A DNA stretch of 62,752 nt, taken from Prevotella heparinolytica (GTDB lineage Bacteria > Bacteroidota > Bacteroidia > Bacteroidales > Bacteroidaceae). Below the pieces are notes generated by a model. The model made no database searches. It was given only the letters and a program-made list of their open reading frames with translations, and was not told where the DNA came from. Positions 36,235-45,791 of this stretch are shown here, piece by piece (position 1 is the stretch's first letter; every line of letters starts with the position of its first letter). Where the stretch lies: assembly GCF_004342845.1 (NCBI RefSeq), contig NZ_SLXB01000023.1, positions 1-62,752 of the forward strand, read 5' to 3'. A program made the position numbers and the translations under genes.

Positions 36235-37455
36235 TTACACTCTTTTTAACTTGCCTGTACGTGTGAGAGAGAATACCTCCACGAACTTAATCTTACGGGG
36301 AATCTTAAAATCCTGAAGTTGTTCCTTGAGTACCTTGCGAATCTCTAATTCTGTGAGTTCCACATTGTCTTCTAATTGAACTTCTGCTACCAAAATATTG
36401 CCAAGGATAGAGTTCTTCTTACCAAAAACCAACGATTGGCGAATACCCGAAATTGCATTGATAACATCCTCAACCTCATTAGGATTGACCTTATAGCCAC
36501 CTACATTGATGAGTTCATTCTTGCGACTCTTGAACTTGAAAAAACCTTCCTCCCTGTTTGTCCATTCGATAAGGTCGCCTGAGTGATAATAATCTCCATC
36601 AAACTTGAAGCTATCTGAAAATCCCAACAGACTTTTGTGAATCAGCAACTCAGAGTTCTCGTCAACCTTAAACTTATCACGGATTTTCTCAGGTATTTGA
36701 AAAGCATCACCTCTTGCAGCGAACAACGAACCAGCTTCTGTAGAAGCATACACATTATTAATTTTTGCATTTGGGAATATTTTCTTAATAGAATCATAAA
36801 GATGCTGATCAGACTTCTCCCCCCCTAATGTTGCGCGTATCAAACTTTCGTAAGACTTCTCGAAAGGCAACAACAAACGATAAAAAGTAGGAGTTGCAGA
36901 AACATGTGTGATCTGGTACTTATCAATCAGGTCATACACCTCTGCACGATTCCTATTAAAGACATTCACAAAGGTATCTTCATTTTCAAAAGCCTGAAAA
37001 AAAACCTGTAGCCCTGCCATATGGGTAGGATTATAGGCATACCCCCAAATTTGCCCTCTATACTTATCACCAAGGCGAACCGCACGAGTCAAAGAGCTGA
37101 TATGATGAACGATTTTTTTGGGTTGGCCAGTGGTACCAGATGTGAAAATAGTAATCTCTGATTGAGATTCCTGCACACCTTTTACCACATCCCCCATGCT
37201 GCTTACATGTACTTCATCAATGGCTACAACCTTGTTAATATCCTCTTCCTCAACACCATCAATTTCAGACGCATTGATATCTGAATCAATCAGGATTAAA
37301 GGCTTATTAGCGACTAACGCTTTGATGACGTTTACAAAGTACTCAAAGAGTTTCTTTGTACGCATCATTGGTATATACTCCTTACTCCCGTTAATGGCAT
37401 TCAACAGCTCATCATAAGAATAAGTCCTCTCACCATCAATCAAAAAAATCATCAC
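36235..37455 (-). CDS. AMP-dependent acyl-CoA/ACP ligase-like enzyme
   Basis: 406 residues, shorter than usual ANL ligases (about 500) mainly in the N-terminal domain. The ATP-binding loop TIFTSGTTGQPKKIV (102-116), the ASTEAGS motif and the end LTRTGKLKR, carrying the conserved lysine (about 402), are all present. It overlaps the ACP gene by 4 bp, so it likely loads an acid onto that carrier. A G7 run on the coding strand (36819-36825 on plus) lies within it. Confidence 0.85.
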   Translation of the reverse strand: MMIFLIDGERTYSYDELLNAINGSKEYIPMMRTKKLFEYFVNVIKALVANKPLILIDSDINASEIDGVEEEDINKVVAIDEVHVSSMGDVVKGVQESQSEITIFTSGTTGQPKKIVHHISSLTRAVRLGDKYRGQIWGYAYNPTHMAGLQVFFQAFENEDTFVNVFNRNRAEVYDLIDKYQITHVSATPTFYRLLLPFEKSYESLIRATLGGEKSDQHLYDSIKKIFPNAKINNVYASTEAGSLFAARGDAFQIPEKIRDKFKVDENSELLIHKSLLGFSDSFKFDGDYYHSGDLIEWTNREEGFFKFKSRKNELINVGGYKVNPNEVEDVINAISGIRQSLVFGKKNSILGNILVAEVQLEDNVELTELEIRKVLKEQLQDFKIPRKIKFVEVFSLTRTGKLKRV

Positions 37456-37703
37456 GCCTCTAGCTTCTTATAGATTTCTCCAATAGTATTAACAAGACCA
37501 TCCTCAAAAATATCGATGTCGAATTCATCCTCAAGCTTTACTGTCAACTCTGCCAAATCGAATGAAGTCAAACCTAAGTCATCGCGAAGGTTATCCTCAT
37601 TGTTAAGTACAGTTACTGGTGCCATTTCTTTAGCTACACGAATTTCGTTGATAATTTCTAAAACCTTTGCTTTCATTATATCTGAATTAATATTATTACT
37701 CAT
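37452..37703 (-). CDS. Acyl carrier protein
   Basis: 83 residues, acidic. The phosphopantetheine site is DDLGLTSFDLAELTV, with Ser47 in place of the typical DSL. Dedicated ACPs next to a ligase supply an activated acyl group to a transferase; here the nearest acyltransferase is the PseH-like GNAT, 35 bp upstream. Confidence 0.87.
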   Translation of the reverse strand: MSNNINSDIMKAKVLEIINEIRVAKEMAPVTVLNNEDNLRDDLGLTSFDLAELTVKLEDEFDIDIFEDGLVNTIGEIYKKLEA

Positions 37704-37738
37704 TTCGTTGTATGATATTTAGCAGTATTACAGTTCTA

Positions 37739-38323
37739 TTACTTCAATCCTGCTTTACAAAACTTAATATAGTCTCTAATCTTAAGATCATACTTTTCCA
37801 TAAAGAGATTTCTATCTAAGTTTGTACTAACTAGATAATTATCTCCATCCACCTTCTTTTGAGAAGAGAATTCACAACCCAAAAACGCATCTATCAATAA
37901 GGCATTTCGATTATTCTCTGCCACTGCACAATATAAATGACCAAAATCAAGAATATTAAAGAAAAAATAAAAACATTCACGAACATAGTTGTAGCCCAGC
38001 TCTCCTGATTTAGGATTCATATACAAACCTAGTTCCGCTGTGTCAGAAGCTTTATCAATATCATTTATATTAACTACACCAATATAATTACCTTTAAATG
38101 ACATAACTAGCCAATAATACCTGTCATTGCGTTCTTTTAAATTATCTATAAATTCAAGATGTTCCTTTAATTGAATTTCATTTTTATTATACATCCATTT
38201 TTTTATCGACTCAGAATTACGCCATTCCAGTATCATTTTCTTTTCTTGGTCTGATAATTCCAAGAAAGACTTAAATATATATTTACTACTCTTATATTCT
38301 TGCTTTTTATTAATATCTATCAT
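37739..38323 (-). CDS. pseH: PseH-like GNAT N-acyltransferase
   Basis: 194 residues. KKMILEWRNSESIKKWMYN is the PseH/RimJ-like start, with GVVNINDIDKASDTAELGLY and NPKSGELGYNYVRE in the GNAT core. PseH acetylates the 4-amino group made by PseC. The ACP genes next door suggest the acyl donor or the acyl group may differ from acetyl-CoA. Substrate inferred from pathway context. Confidence 0.82.
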   Translation of the reverse strand: MIDINKKQEYKSSKYIFKSFLELSDQEKKMILEWRNSESIKKWMYNKNEIQLKEHLEFIDNLKERNDRYYWLVMSFKGNYIGVVNINDIDKASDTAELGLYMNPKSGELGYNYVRECFYFFFNILDFGHLYCAVAENNRNALLIDAFLGCEFSSQKKVDGDNYLVSTNLDRNLFMEKYDLKIRDYIKFCKAGLK

Positions 38324-38358
38324 AAGTTCTTGATGCCTTCTAATGTATACCTATACTA

Positions 38359-39318
38359 TCAAATCGATCTAAATGCTTTTATAATATTGGAAGCTATATC
38401 CGCTCTTTCTAAATGTTTTGAAACAAAGATTTTTAATTTCTCTACTGCATTTTCCAATCTACCAGTCGTCACATTTTGAAGTTGACCTAATGGAATTATG
38501 TAACCATTTTGTTCTAACATACGATAAAAATCATATTGGTTGTCTACATAAAAGCCTGCTATTATAGGCAAATTCCTGCTTAAGGCTTCAATACACACAG
38601 TACTTGCTGAAAAAATTCCAGCACTTGATTGGTCAAAAAGCATTGCCATTTGGTTCGCTCTAAGATTACTTAAAACATCAACCCTCTTTCGATTTTCATC
38701 TGACAGATATACTTTTTCGCCTAATATAACCTTAATATTATAAGGTATAGCTATTTTTAATAGCATTGATACAACTCTATCTGTCAAACGAAGAGGATCT
38801 GCACCTCCAAAACAAACTACAATATCTTCATTTCTAGTTTTAATTGAAGATTGGAGTAAAAAAGGCCTTCTAAGAAGTGAATATTCTAAACCAAGGCATA
38901 ATTTTGAATAAGGTTCTATGATATTTTCATATAATGATTTATCGTTAACTCCATGATTTACTATTAAATCTGCATAGAAATGTTTATCATGTAAATCATC
39001 AATGCATACCAATTTACAGCCTTTGCCCTTTACTAGCTTTTGATATTCAGTAGTATAAAAATAATTGTCTAATACTACAATCTCATCACCTTGCAGATAA
39101 GATAAAAAGTTTTCAAATTTACTATTGTCACAAGGCAATTCTACAAGTTTACATACATTTTCTGCCTCATTCTTCTGATATTCTGAAGGATTTTGGGTAA
39201 AAAAGATACATTCAAAATCATCTTTGAGCATATCGGCAAGTGCAAGGCTACGAATGAAATGACCGTAACCAATATCTGCACTTGCATCTGCCCGAAAGTA
39301 GACTTTACGCTTTGTCAT
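38359..39318 (-). CDS. pseG: UDP-2,4-diacetamido-2,4,6-trideoxy-L-altropyranose hydrolase
   Basis: 319 residues, GT-B-like fold. YFRADASADIGYGHFIRSLA is the PseG signature, and CFGGADPLRLTDRVVSMLL and FSASTVCIEALSRNLPIIAG follow. Removes UDP to free the sugar used by PseI. Overlaps pseF by 14 bp. Confidence 0.9.
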   Translation of the reverse strand: MTKRKVYFRADASADIGYGHFIRSLALADMLKDDFECIFFTQNPSEYQKNEAENVCKLVELPCDNSKFENFLSYLQGDEIVVLDNYFYTTEYQKLVKGKGCKLVCIDDLHDKHFYADLIVNHGVNDKSLYENIIEPYSKLCLGLEYSLLRRPFLLQSSIKTRNEDIVVCFGGADPLRLTDRVVSMLLKIAIPYNIKVILGEKVYLSDENRKRVDVLSNLRANQMAMLFDQSSAGIFSASTVCIEALSRNLPIIAGFYVDNQYDFYRMLEQNGYIIPLGQLQNVTTGRLENAVEKLKIFVSKHLERADIASNIIKAFRSI

Positions 39319-39991
39319 TAAACAACAATTTATATTTCATTTCAGCAAGCTTCCAATCGGTTTCTGTATCAATGTCTTGGATACGAGTTTCATCAACCTC
39401 GACACCACCGATTTTGATATTTCCAGAAAGCCATCCTGCTGTTTTATACCAATAGAACGTACCCGTATCATGATACTCCTTTGGAAGATCTTGACTACGG
39501 CTATTTTCATACTCCGGCCAATGACGTTTCATGGTTCCATCTTCCGCCAAATCAAGACAACGCCAAATAGGATAAGAAAATTGAACCACAGGATATACGA
39601 CTGTGAAGTCAGAAGAAAGAAGACGTTCGTAAGCTGCTGTAATATCCTCACTTTGCGTCATTGGAGCTGTAGCGTAAATGCAACAGAAATTATCGAATTC
39701 TATCCCGGAAGCTTTATAATTACTGATTACTTCATTAAGGACATCCGCTGTTGTTGCAAAGTCGTTTGCCGTCTCAGCACTTCTCATAAATGGAACCTTA
39801 GCCCCATATTGACGCGCAACTTCTGCTATTTCTTCATCATCGGTACTAACTATAACTTCATCAAAGAGCCCTGTTTTAAGAGCCGCTTCAATGGAATAAG
39901 CAAGCATTGGCTTACCAAGAAAACGCTTCACATTCTTACGAGGTATGCGCTTACTACCACCTCGTGCAGGTATAATACATAAGTTTTTCAT
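39305..39991 (-). CDS. pseF: Pseudaminate cytidylyltransferase
   Basis: 228 residues from MKNLCIIPARGGSKRIPRKN, the CMP-sialate synthetase-type nucleotide loop. Activates pseudaminic acid as the CMP-sugar for transfer. An upstream in-frame start (40045) would run into pseC, and the internal ATG at 39991 lies 1 bp after pseC, so it is preferred. Confidence 0.9.
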   Translation of the reverse strand: MKNLCIIPARGGSKRIPRKNVKRFLGKPMLAYSIEAALKTGLFDEVIVSTDDEEIAEVARQYGAKVPFMRSAETANDFATTADVLNEVISNYKASGIEFDNFCCIYATAPMTQSEDITAAYERLLSSDFTVVYPVVQFSYPIWRCLDLAEDGTMKRHWPEYENSRSQDLPKEYHDTGTFYWYKTAGWLSGNIKIGGVEVDETRIQDIDTETDWKLAEMKYKLLFNDKA

Positions 39992-39992
39992 T

Positions 39993-41156
39993 TTACTTAC
40001 ATATAAATTCTTTGACCTCAGAGATTGTATACTGCTGCTCCTCATCTGTCAATGTTGGGAACATAGGAAGTGCGAGAGAATGCTTGTAATAATCCTCAAC
40101 TATTGGAAGATCACCCTCCTTATTTCCAAACTGTTTGTAGTAAGGCATGAGGTTGAGCGGATAATAGAGCACCTGTGCGTAGATCTTGTTCTCACGCAGG
40201 AAGTTATAGAGTCCAAGACGGTCTTCCACTTGAATGATATAGAGATGGTATGCATGATAAACATCAGGAGCTTCATATGGTGTCTTGATACCTTCGACAT
40301 CAGCCAAAGCCTCATTGTACTTACGGACAAGTTCACGGCGAATCTCTACGTTACGACGTGCACGTTTGAGTTGAGATGTACCTAGAGCTGCTTGAATATC
40401 AGTAATACGGTAATTATAACCAAGTTCCTGCATCTCGTAATACCAAAGTCCATCCTTACGCTGGAGTTTGTCAACATCATGAGTGATACCATGAGTTCGA
40501 TAAAGTGCCATCTTCTCATAGAGATTCCTATTTTGAGTACATGCCATACCACCTTCTCCTGTGGTAATGTGTTTAACAGGATGGAAAGAAAAGACAGTGA
40601 TATCAGAATACTTGCCACAACCTGTATAAACCTTATCACCTGCACTATCTATAAAATAAGCTCCAGGAGCATGACATGCATCTTCTAGAATCCACATTCC
40701 ATATTCATCAGCCACTCTACGATATTCTTCCATATTATGAGGATAGCCGGCAAAATCAACAAGAACCATACCTTTATAAGTACCCTTTGGAGAAGCTGCA
40801 AGAGTTTCTTTCAATTTGTCAATATCAAGCAGAAATGTTGTAGGGTTTATATCAACGAACTTGACATTGCCTCCACAGAAACGTATACAATTGGCTGAGG
40901 AAGCAAAAGTCATAGGCGTACAGATAATATTATCGCCTTCCTTTACCCCAAGAGCCATTGCTGCGATATGGAGAGCGGCTGTAGCATTACATACCGCTAC
41001 CGAATAGTCTGCATGCACGTATTCACAAAACGCTTTTTCAAATTCGGGAATAGCAGGACCACAAGTCAAGTAGTCAGACTTAAGGGTCGTTATCACAGCC
41101 TGAATGTCGTCATCGGAAATATATTGGCGACCATAAGGAATAACATTTTCTATCAT
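39993..41156 (-). CDS. pseC: UDP-4-amino-4,6-dideoxy-N-acetyl-L-altrosamine transaminase
   Basis: 387 residues, DegT/DnrJ/EryC1 fold. PLP-lysine in FSFHPVKHITTGEGGMACTQ; N-terminal NVIPYGRQYISDDDIQAVIT and TLKSDYLTCGP are PseC-typical. It aminates C4 of the 4-keto sugar with glutamate. Follows the PseB-like gene by 4 bp. Confidence 0.93.
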   Translation of the reverse strand: MIENVIPYGRQYISDDDIQAVITTLKSDYLTCGPAIPEFEKAFCEYVHADYSVAVCNATAALHIAAMALGVKEGDNIICTPMTFASSANCIRFCGGNVKFVDINPTTFLLDIDKLKETLAASPKGTYKGMVLVDFAGYPHNMEEYRRVADEYGMWILEDACHAPGAYFIDSAGDKVYTGCGKYSDITVFSFHPVKHITTGEGGMACTQNRNLYEKMALYRTHGITHDVDKLQRKDGLWYYEMQELGYNYRITDIQAALGTSQLKRARRNVEIRRELVRKYNEALADVEGIKTPYEAPDVYHAYHLYIIQVEDRLGLYNFLRENKIYAQVLYYPLNLMPYYKQFGNKEGDLPIVEDYYKHSLALPMFPTLTDEEQQYTISEVKEFICK

Positions 41157-41160
41157 TTAG

Positions 41161-42186
41161 TTATAATTTTAATGACGGATTGATATAGAGTTTAATCTTA
41201 TCTCGAAGGGATTCAACTGTCTCCTGAACAGGATTATCGTTAGAACTGTAGTGAAAATCATCAGCAACAGGTTGGGCGTTGTAATGAGCAGTATAATTAT
41301 TTTTGCCACGATGACCAGTGAAAGAGATACAAGGAAGAATTGCATAATAATCACCAAGGTCAATAGTGTTGATGCTATCGGCCGCCGAGATAAGTTCCTC
41401 ATGAATCTTCTCACCGGCACGAATGCCAACCTCCTTTTGCTCCATTTCGGGAGCAATGGCTGTAGCAAGATCAGTGATGCGATAGGAAGAAACCTTTGGA
41501 ATAAAAATTTCTCCTCCAATATGATTCTCTAAAGCAAACTCTACAGCTGTAACGACTTCTTGATTAGAAATAATAAAACGGGTCATTCGCTTGTCTGTAA
41601 TGGGTAGGCTTCTACCGCCAAGTTCCTTACGAGAAAGAAATAATGGAATAACAGAACCTTTACTACCCATCACATTACCATAACGCACTACAGAGAAACG
41701 GATATCCTTTGAGCCTTTCATGTTATTAGCAGCAACGAAAAGCTTGTCAGAGACTAATTGGGTAGCTCCATAAAGATTGAGAGGAGCACATGCTTTATCA
41801 GATGATAGCGCAACCACATCATGCACTCCACACTTGAAAGCCGCATCAATTACATTTTGAGCACCGATTATATTAGTCTTAATACATTCTTCCGGATTAT
41901 ATTCTGCAGATTCGACGGATGCTATGGTAGCTGCATGAATAATAATATCGATGCCCTCGCAAGCTCTGATCAGGCGTTCCTTATCACGCACATCACCTAA
42001 GAAAAAGCGTAACTGCGAAAACTGTTTCCCGGGATATAGTTGAAGAATATCATTATGTTTCTGTACATCACGTGAGAAAACAATAATTTTTCTAACCCCA
42101 GGATAGTCGCGAAGGATTGTTTCAATGAAACAACGGCCAAAAAGCCCAGAACCACCTGTAATAAGTATTGTTTTATTATTGAACAT
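41161..42186 (-). CDS. pseB: Divergent PseB-like UDP-GlcNAc 4,6-dehydratase
   Basis: 341 residues, PF02719-type SDR with TILITGGSGLFGRCF (7-20). The catalytic Asp-Lys is kept (SSDKACAPLNLYGATQ; D130, K131, Y139), but the YxxxK lysine is glutamine (Q143; codon CAA). The usual ALKQVP substrate loop is also changed to TIASVES. PseB normally makes the 4-keto intermediate for PseC. With these changes it may have altered or lost activity. The FnlA in the same operon forms the same first intermediate and could replace it. Confidence 0.75.
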   Translation of the reverse strand: MFNNKTILITGGSGLFGRCFIETILRDYPGVRKIIVFSRDVQKHNDILQLYPGKQFSQLRFFLGDVRDKERLIRACEGIDIIIHAATIASVESAEYNPEECIKTNIIGAQNVIDAAFKCGVHDVVALSSDKACAPLNLYGATQLVSDKLFVAANNMKGSKDIRFSVVRYGNVMGSKGSVIPLFLSRKELGGRSLPITDKRMTRFIISNQEVVTAVEFALENHIGGEIFIPKVSSYRITDLATAIAPEMEQKEVGIRAGEKIHEELISAADSINTIDLGDYYAILPCISFTGHRGKNNYTAHYNAQPVADDFHYSSNDNPVQETVESLRDKIKLYINPSLKL

Positions 42187-42191
42187 TATAT

Positions 42192-43373
42192 TTACTTATT
42201 ATTAGATTCCACAGGATCGAAATATGTATCAGGGCGGTCAGGATCAAAACAACCGTTTGCCCATATAACAGTCACCATATTCTCGGTATCTGACAAATTA
42301 ATGAGATTATGGGTGTAACCGGCTATCATCTCAACTACTTGTAATTTGTCACCACTGACCTCATAATTAAGAACCGGATAAGGAACACCATTCTCGTCAA
42401 CTCCTTCCTTACGAAGTTGAATGAGACCATGACCACTGACTACAAGAAAACGTTCTACAAGATTGTGATGCCAATGTTGTCCTTTTATGACACCGGGTTT
42501 GGATATATTGATAGATACTTGACCATGGTTTTCAGTACGAATGAACTCAGAGAAACTTCCTCGATCATCAATTTTCATTTCAAGAGGATATGCAATCTTA
42601 CTCTCCGGAAGATATGAAACGTAAGTAGAATAAAGCGCCTTGCGAAAGCTATCGCTCACACAAGGAATCTGAAGATTATATCTCCCCTTATCAAAAGAAT
42701 AGATAAGATCGGCAATGTCACCGAGGCGCACCTTATATACATTAGGTACATAACAATACTTACCCTCTTTATATTCATGGCCAGAAAGACATGCTATTAA
42801 AGCATCAACCACATCGTCAATATAAACCATGTTGAGCATGACGCTTGGATCATTAACCTGAATAGGTTGTCCGTTAGCAATATTATAACAAAAAGTCGCT
42901 ACTACAGAATTATAGTTAGGGCGACACCACTTTCCAAAAAGATTAGGAAAACGATATACAAGCACCTTGGCTCCTGTCTCCTTTCCATATTGAAACATCA
43001 GTTCTTCTCCTGCCTTTTTGGAAAGTCCATAAGGATTATCAAGAGCAGCCTGAGAAGAAGAGGAAAGCATAACAGGACAGGTATTAGCATATTTCTTAAG
43101 TGTGTTAAGAAGTGTAGTGGTAAAACCATAATTTCCTTTCATAAACTCTTCCGGATCCTTTGGTCGGTTGATACCTGCAAGGTTGAACACAAAGGAACAT
43201 TCCTTGCACCATTCTTCAAGTTGTTCCGGAGTGGAATCAATATCATACTCATAAACAGCCTCAATAGCTTCGGGAAGTTTATACCAGCGAGCCTTATTAT
43301 CTTTGATGTTATTAAGTTGAGCACAAAGGTTTTTACCGACGAACCCTTTTGATCCTGTAACTAACACTTTCAT
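42192..43373 (-). CDS. fnlB: FnlB/CapF-type reductase-epimerase
   Basis: 393 residues: an N-terminal SDR (KVLVTGSKGFVGKNLCAQLN; DNPYGLSKKAGEELMFQYG) and a C-terminal cupin (KPGVIKGQHWHHNLVERFLV), the two-domain build of CapF/WbjC. It epimerises and reduces C4 to give UDP-N-acetyl-6-deoxy-L-talosamine, the precursor of UDP-L-FucNAc. Overall length fits CapF. Confidence 0.88.
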   Translation of the reverse strand: MKVLVTGSKGFVGKNLCAQLNNIKDNKARWYKLPEAIEAVYEYDIDSTPEQLEEWCKECSFVFNLAGINRPKDPEEFMKGNYGFTTTLLNTLKKYANTCPVMLSSSSQAALDNPYGLSKKAGEELMFQYGKETGAKVLVYRFPNLFGKWCRPNYNSVVATFCYNIANGQPIQVNDPSVMLNMVYIDDVVDALIACLSGHEYKEGKYCYVPNVYKVRLGDIADLIYSFDKGRYNLQIPCVSDSFRKALYSTYVSYLPESKIAYPLEMKIDDRGSFSEFIRTENHGQVSINISKPGVIKGQHWHHNLVERFLVVSGHGLIQLRKEGVDENGVPYPVLNYEVSGDKLQVVEMIAGYTHNLINLSDTENMVTVIWANGCFDPDRPDTYFDPVESNNK

Positions 43374-43377
43374 AGAT

Positions 43378-44568
43378 TTAAAATTTTCTCCACACCATCT
43401 TGTTGACGATGCCTACATAACTCTGAATAATCTTAACGACTTTGGTACTGACATTTTCATCTATGTAATCAGGAACAGGAATCCCGTGCTGACCGTCTTT
43501 ACAAAGTTCAACTGCAGTGGTAACAGCTTGAAGGAGTGACTTCGTATCAATACCTGCAATGATAAAGCCTGCCTTATCAATTGCCTCAGGACGTTCTGTG
43601 GAGGTACGAATGCAAATAGCCGGGAACGGATGACCTATACCGGTAAAGAAAGAGGATTCCTCGGGAAGTGTACCAGAATCTGATACCACAGCAAAGGCAT
43701 TCATCTGGAGACAATTATAATCATGAAAACCAAGTGGTTCCTGCTGAATAACGCGTTTATCCAACTTGAAGCCTGAAGCTTGTAACCGGTTTCTACTCCG
43801 GGGATGACAACTATAGAGGATGGGCATATCGTATTTTTCAGCCATGGCATTAATAGCATTGAAGAGAGAAAGGAAATTTTTCTCAGTATCAATGTTTTCT
43901 TCACGATGAGCACTTAAAAGAATATATTCCCCCTTTTTAAGTCCAAGACGTTTGTGAACATCAGATGCTTCAATCTCTGCAAGATTCTCATGGAGGACTT
44001 CTGCCATAGGAGAACCAGTTACATAAGTACGCTCCTTTGGAAAGCCACAATCGGCTAAATATCTGCGAGCATGTTCTGAATAAGCCATATTGACATCAGA
44101 AATGATATCCACAATTCTACGATTAGTTTCCTCCGGAAGACATTCGTCTTTGCAACGGTTACCTGCCTCCATATGGAATATAGGAATGTGAAGACGCTTT
44201 GCACCAATAACAGACAAGCAACTATTGGTATCACCCAAAACGAGTACTCCATCCGGCTTCAAAGCAGCGAATAACTTATACGAACAATTAATAATGTTTC
44301 CACAAGTAGCACCAAGATCATCACCAACTGCATCCATATAAACTTCCGGTTCGGCGAGCTTGAGATCACGAAAAAAAATACCATTGAGATTGTAGTCATA
44401 ATTCTGTCCGGTATGAGCCAGAATGAGATCGAAATACTTGCGACATTTATTGATAACGGCAGCAAGACGGATTATCTCAGGGCGAGTACCTACTACTATG
44501 ATAAGTTTAAGTTTACCGTTTTCCTGCCAGTGGATATCACTATAATCTAATTTGGGAAGTTTGTCCAT
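43378..44568 (-). CDS. fnlC: UDP-sugar 2-epimerase of the L-FucNAc pathway (FnlC/CapG)
   Basis: 396 residues from MDKLPKLDYSDIHWQ. LKLIIVVGTRPEIIRLAAVI, then LVLGDTNS and PIFHMEAGNRCKDECLPEE, mark the WecB/CapG fold. It inverts C2 to give UDP-L-FucNAc. An upstream in-frame ATG (44634) lies inside fnlA, so the internal start is used, 10 bp after fnlA. Confidence 0.9.
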   Translation of the reverse strand: MDKLPKLDYSDIHWQENGKLKLIIVVGTRPEIIRLAAVINKCRKYFDLILAHTGQNYDYNLNGIFFRDLKLAEPEVYMDAVGDDLGATCGNIINCSYKLFAALKPDGVLVLGDTNSCLSVIGAKRLHIPIFHMEAGNRCKDECLPEETNRRIVDIISDVNMAYSEHARRYLADCGFPKERTYVTGSPMAEVLHENLAEIEASDVHKRLGLKKGEYILLSAHREENIDTEKNFLSLFNAINAMAEKYDMPILYSCHPRSRNRLQASGFKLDKRVIQQEPLGFHDYNCLQMNAFAVVSDSGTLPEESSFFTGIGHPFPAICIRTSTERPEAIDKAGFIIAGIDTKSLLQAVTTAVELCKDGQHGIPVPDYIDENVSTKVVKIIQSYVGIVNKMVWRKF

Positions 44569-44578
44569 AATGCAACTC

Positions 44579-45670
44579 TTATTCAGAACGATAATCACGT
44601 GATTTTGCACAAGATTGGAGTCCGAGATCTTCACGAATGAAATTAAGTTTGAGGAGAAGCTCTTTCATGCCCTCAACATCTAGCCTGCGGGTGTTGTGTG
44701 AGTGATAATCCTCTGTACGGCTGATTGCATCATCACCTTCGGTAAAGAATTTGTCGTAATTGAGGTCTCGAGAATCGCAAGGAATACGAAAATAATTACC
44801 CATATCTTCTGAACGAAGCATCTCCTCACGAGTGACAAGAGTCTCATAAAGTTTCTCACCATGACGGGTACCAATAACCTTGACTTCTGTCTTACCAAAC
44901 TCAGGATTTACTTTTGCATATATCTCCTTGAGAGCCTTTGCGAGTACTTCTAATGTAACTGCAGGAGCTTTCTGCACAAAAAGATCACCATTATTCCCGT
45001 GCTCAAAAGCGTAAATGACGAGATCCACAGCATCATCAAGGGTCATCATATAGCGAGTCATATTAGGATCTGTAATTGTTATCGGCTTACCCTCCATCAT
45101 TTGCTCTACCCAAAGAGGAATAACAGAACCACGAGAAGCCATAACGTTGCCATAACGCGTACAACATATAGTAGTCTTTGCATCAGCACCAAGTGCGCGA
45201 CCCTGAGCGATAGCAACTTTCTCCATCATAGCTTTAGAAATTCCCATAGCATTAATCGGATAAGCAGCCTTGTCAGTAGAGAGAACAACGACATTCTTAA
45301 CACCATGTGAGATGGCAGAAAGAAGCACGTTATTAGTACCTTCCACATTAGTACGAACAGCTTCCATCGGATAGAACTCGCACGAAGGAACCTGCTTCAA
45401 TGCAGCAGCTGAAAAAACATAATCTACGCCGGCCATTGCAAAATCTACAGCCTCGCGCTGGCGTACGTCACCGATGTAAAATTTCACTTTGTGGGCCACA
45501 TCAGCACGATTAGCCTGAAGAAAATGACGCATATCATCTTGTTTTTTCTCATCTCGACTCAAAATCCTGATTTCTTTAATATCTGAATCAAGGAATCTCC
45601 TTAATACTGCATTACCAAATGATCCAGTACCACCTGTGATTAACAGGACTTTATCTTTGAATACTGACAT
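44579..45670 (-). CDS. fnlA: UDP-GlcNAc 4,6-dehydratase/5-epimerase (FnlA/CapE)
   Basis: 363 residues. VLLITGGTGSFGNAVLRRFL, the SAAALKQVPSCEFYPMEAVR loop and STDKAAYPINAMGISKAMME are FnlA/CapE marks, the last with the Met-in-place-of-Tyr active site known for this group. First enzyme of UDP-L-FucNAc synthesis; its early product also matches the substrate of PseC. First structural gene of the operon, 121 bp after upxY. Confidence 0.93.
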   Translation of the reverse strand: MSVFKDKVLLITGGTGSFGNAVLRRFLDSDIKEIRILSRDEKKQDDMRHFLQANRADVAHKVKFYIGDVRQREAVDFAMAGVDYVFSAAALKQVPSCEFYPMEAVRTNVEGTNNVLLSAISHGVKNVVVLSTDKAAYPINAMGISKAMMEKVAIAQGRALGADAKTTICCTRYGNVMASRGSVIPLWVEQMMEGKPITITDPNMTRYMMTLDDAVDLVIYAFEHGNNGDLFVQKAPAVTLEVLAKALKEIYAKVNPEFGKTEVKVIGTRHGEKLYETLVTREEMLRSEDMGNYFRIPCDSRDLNYDKFFTEGDDAISRTEDYHSHNTRRLDVEGMKELLLKLNFIREDLGLQSCAKSRDYRSE

Positions 45671-45791
45671 AATATTATATTATTATTATAAAATTGCTAA
45701 TCCAAACAGCATTGAATACTTTCTATTAAAAAATACAAATAACACAAGTTCATCAACTGTATAGTTTGTTTGCTAGTTCCAGTCGCAACTC

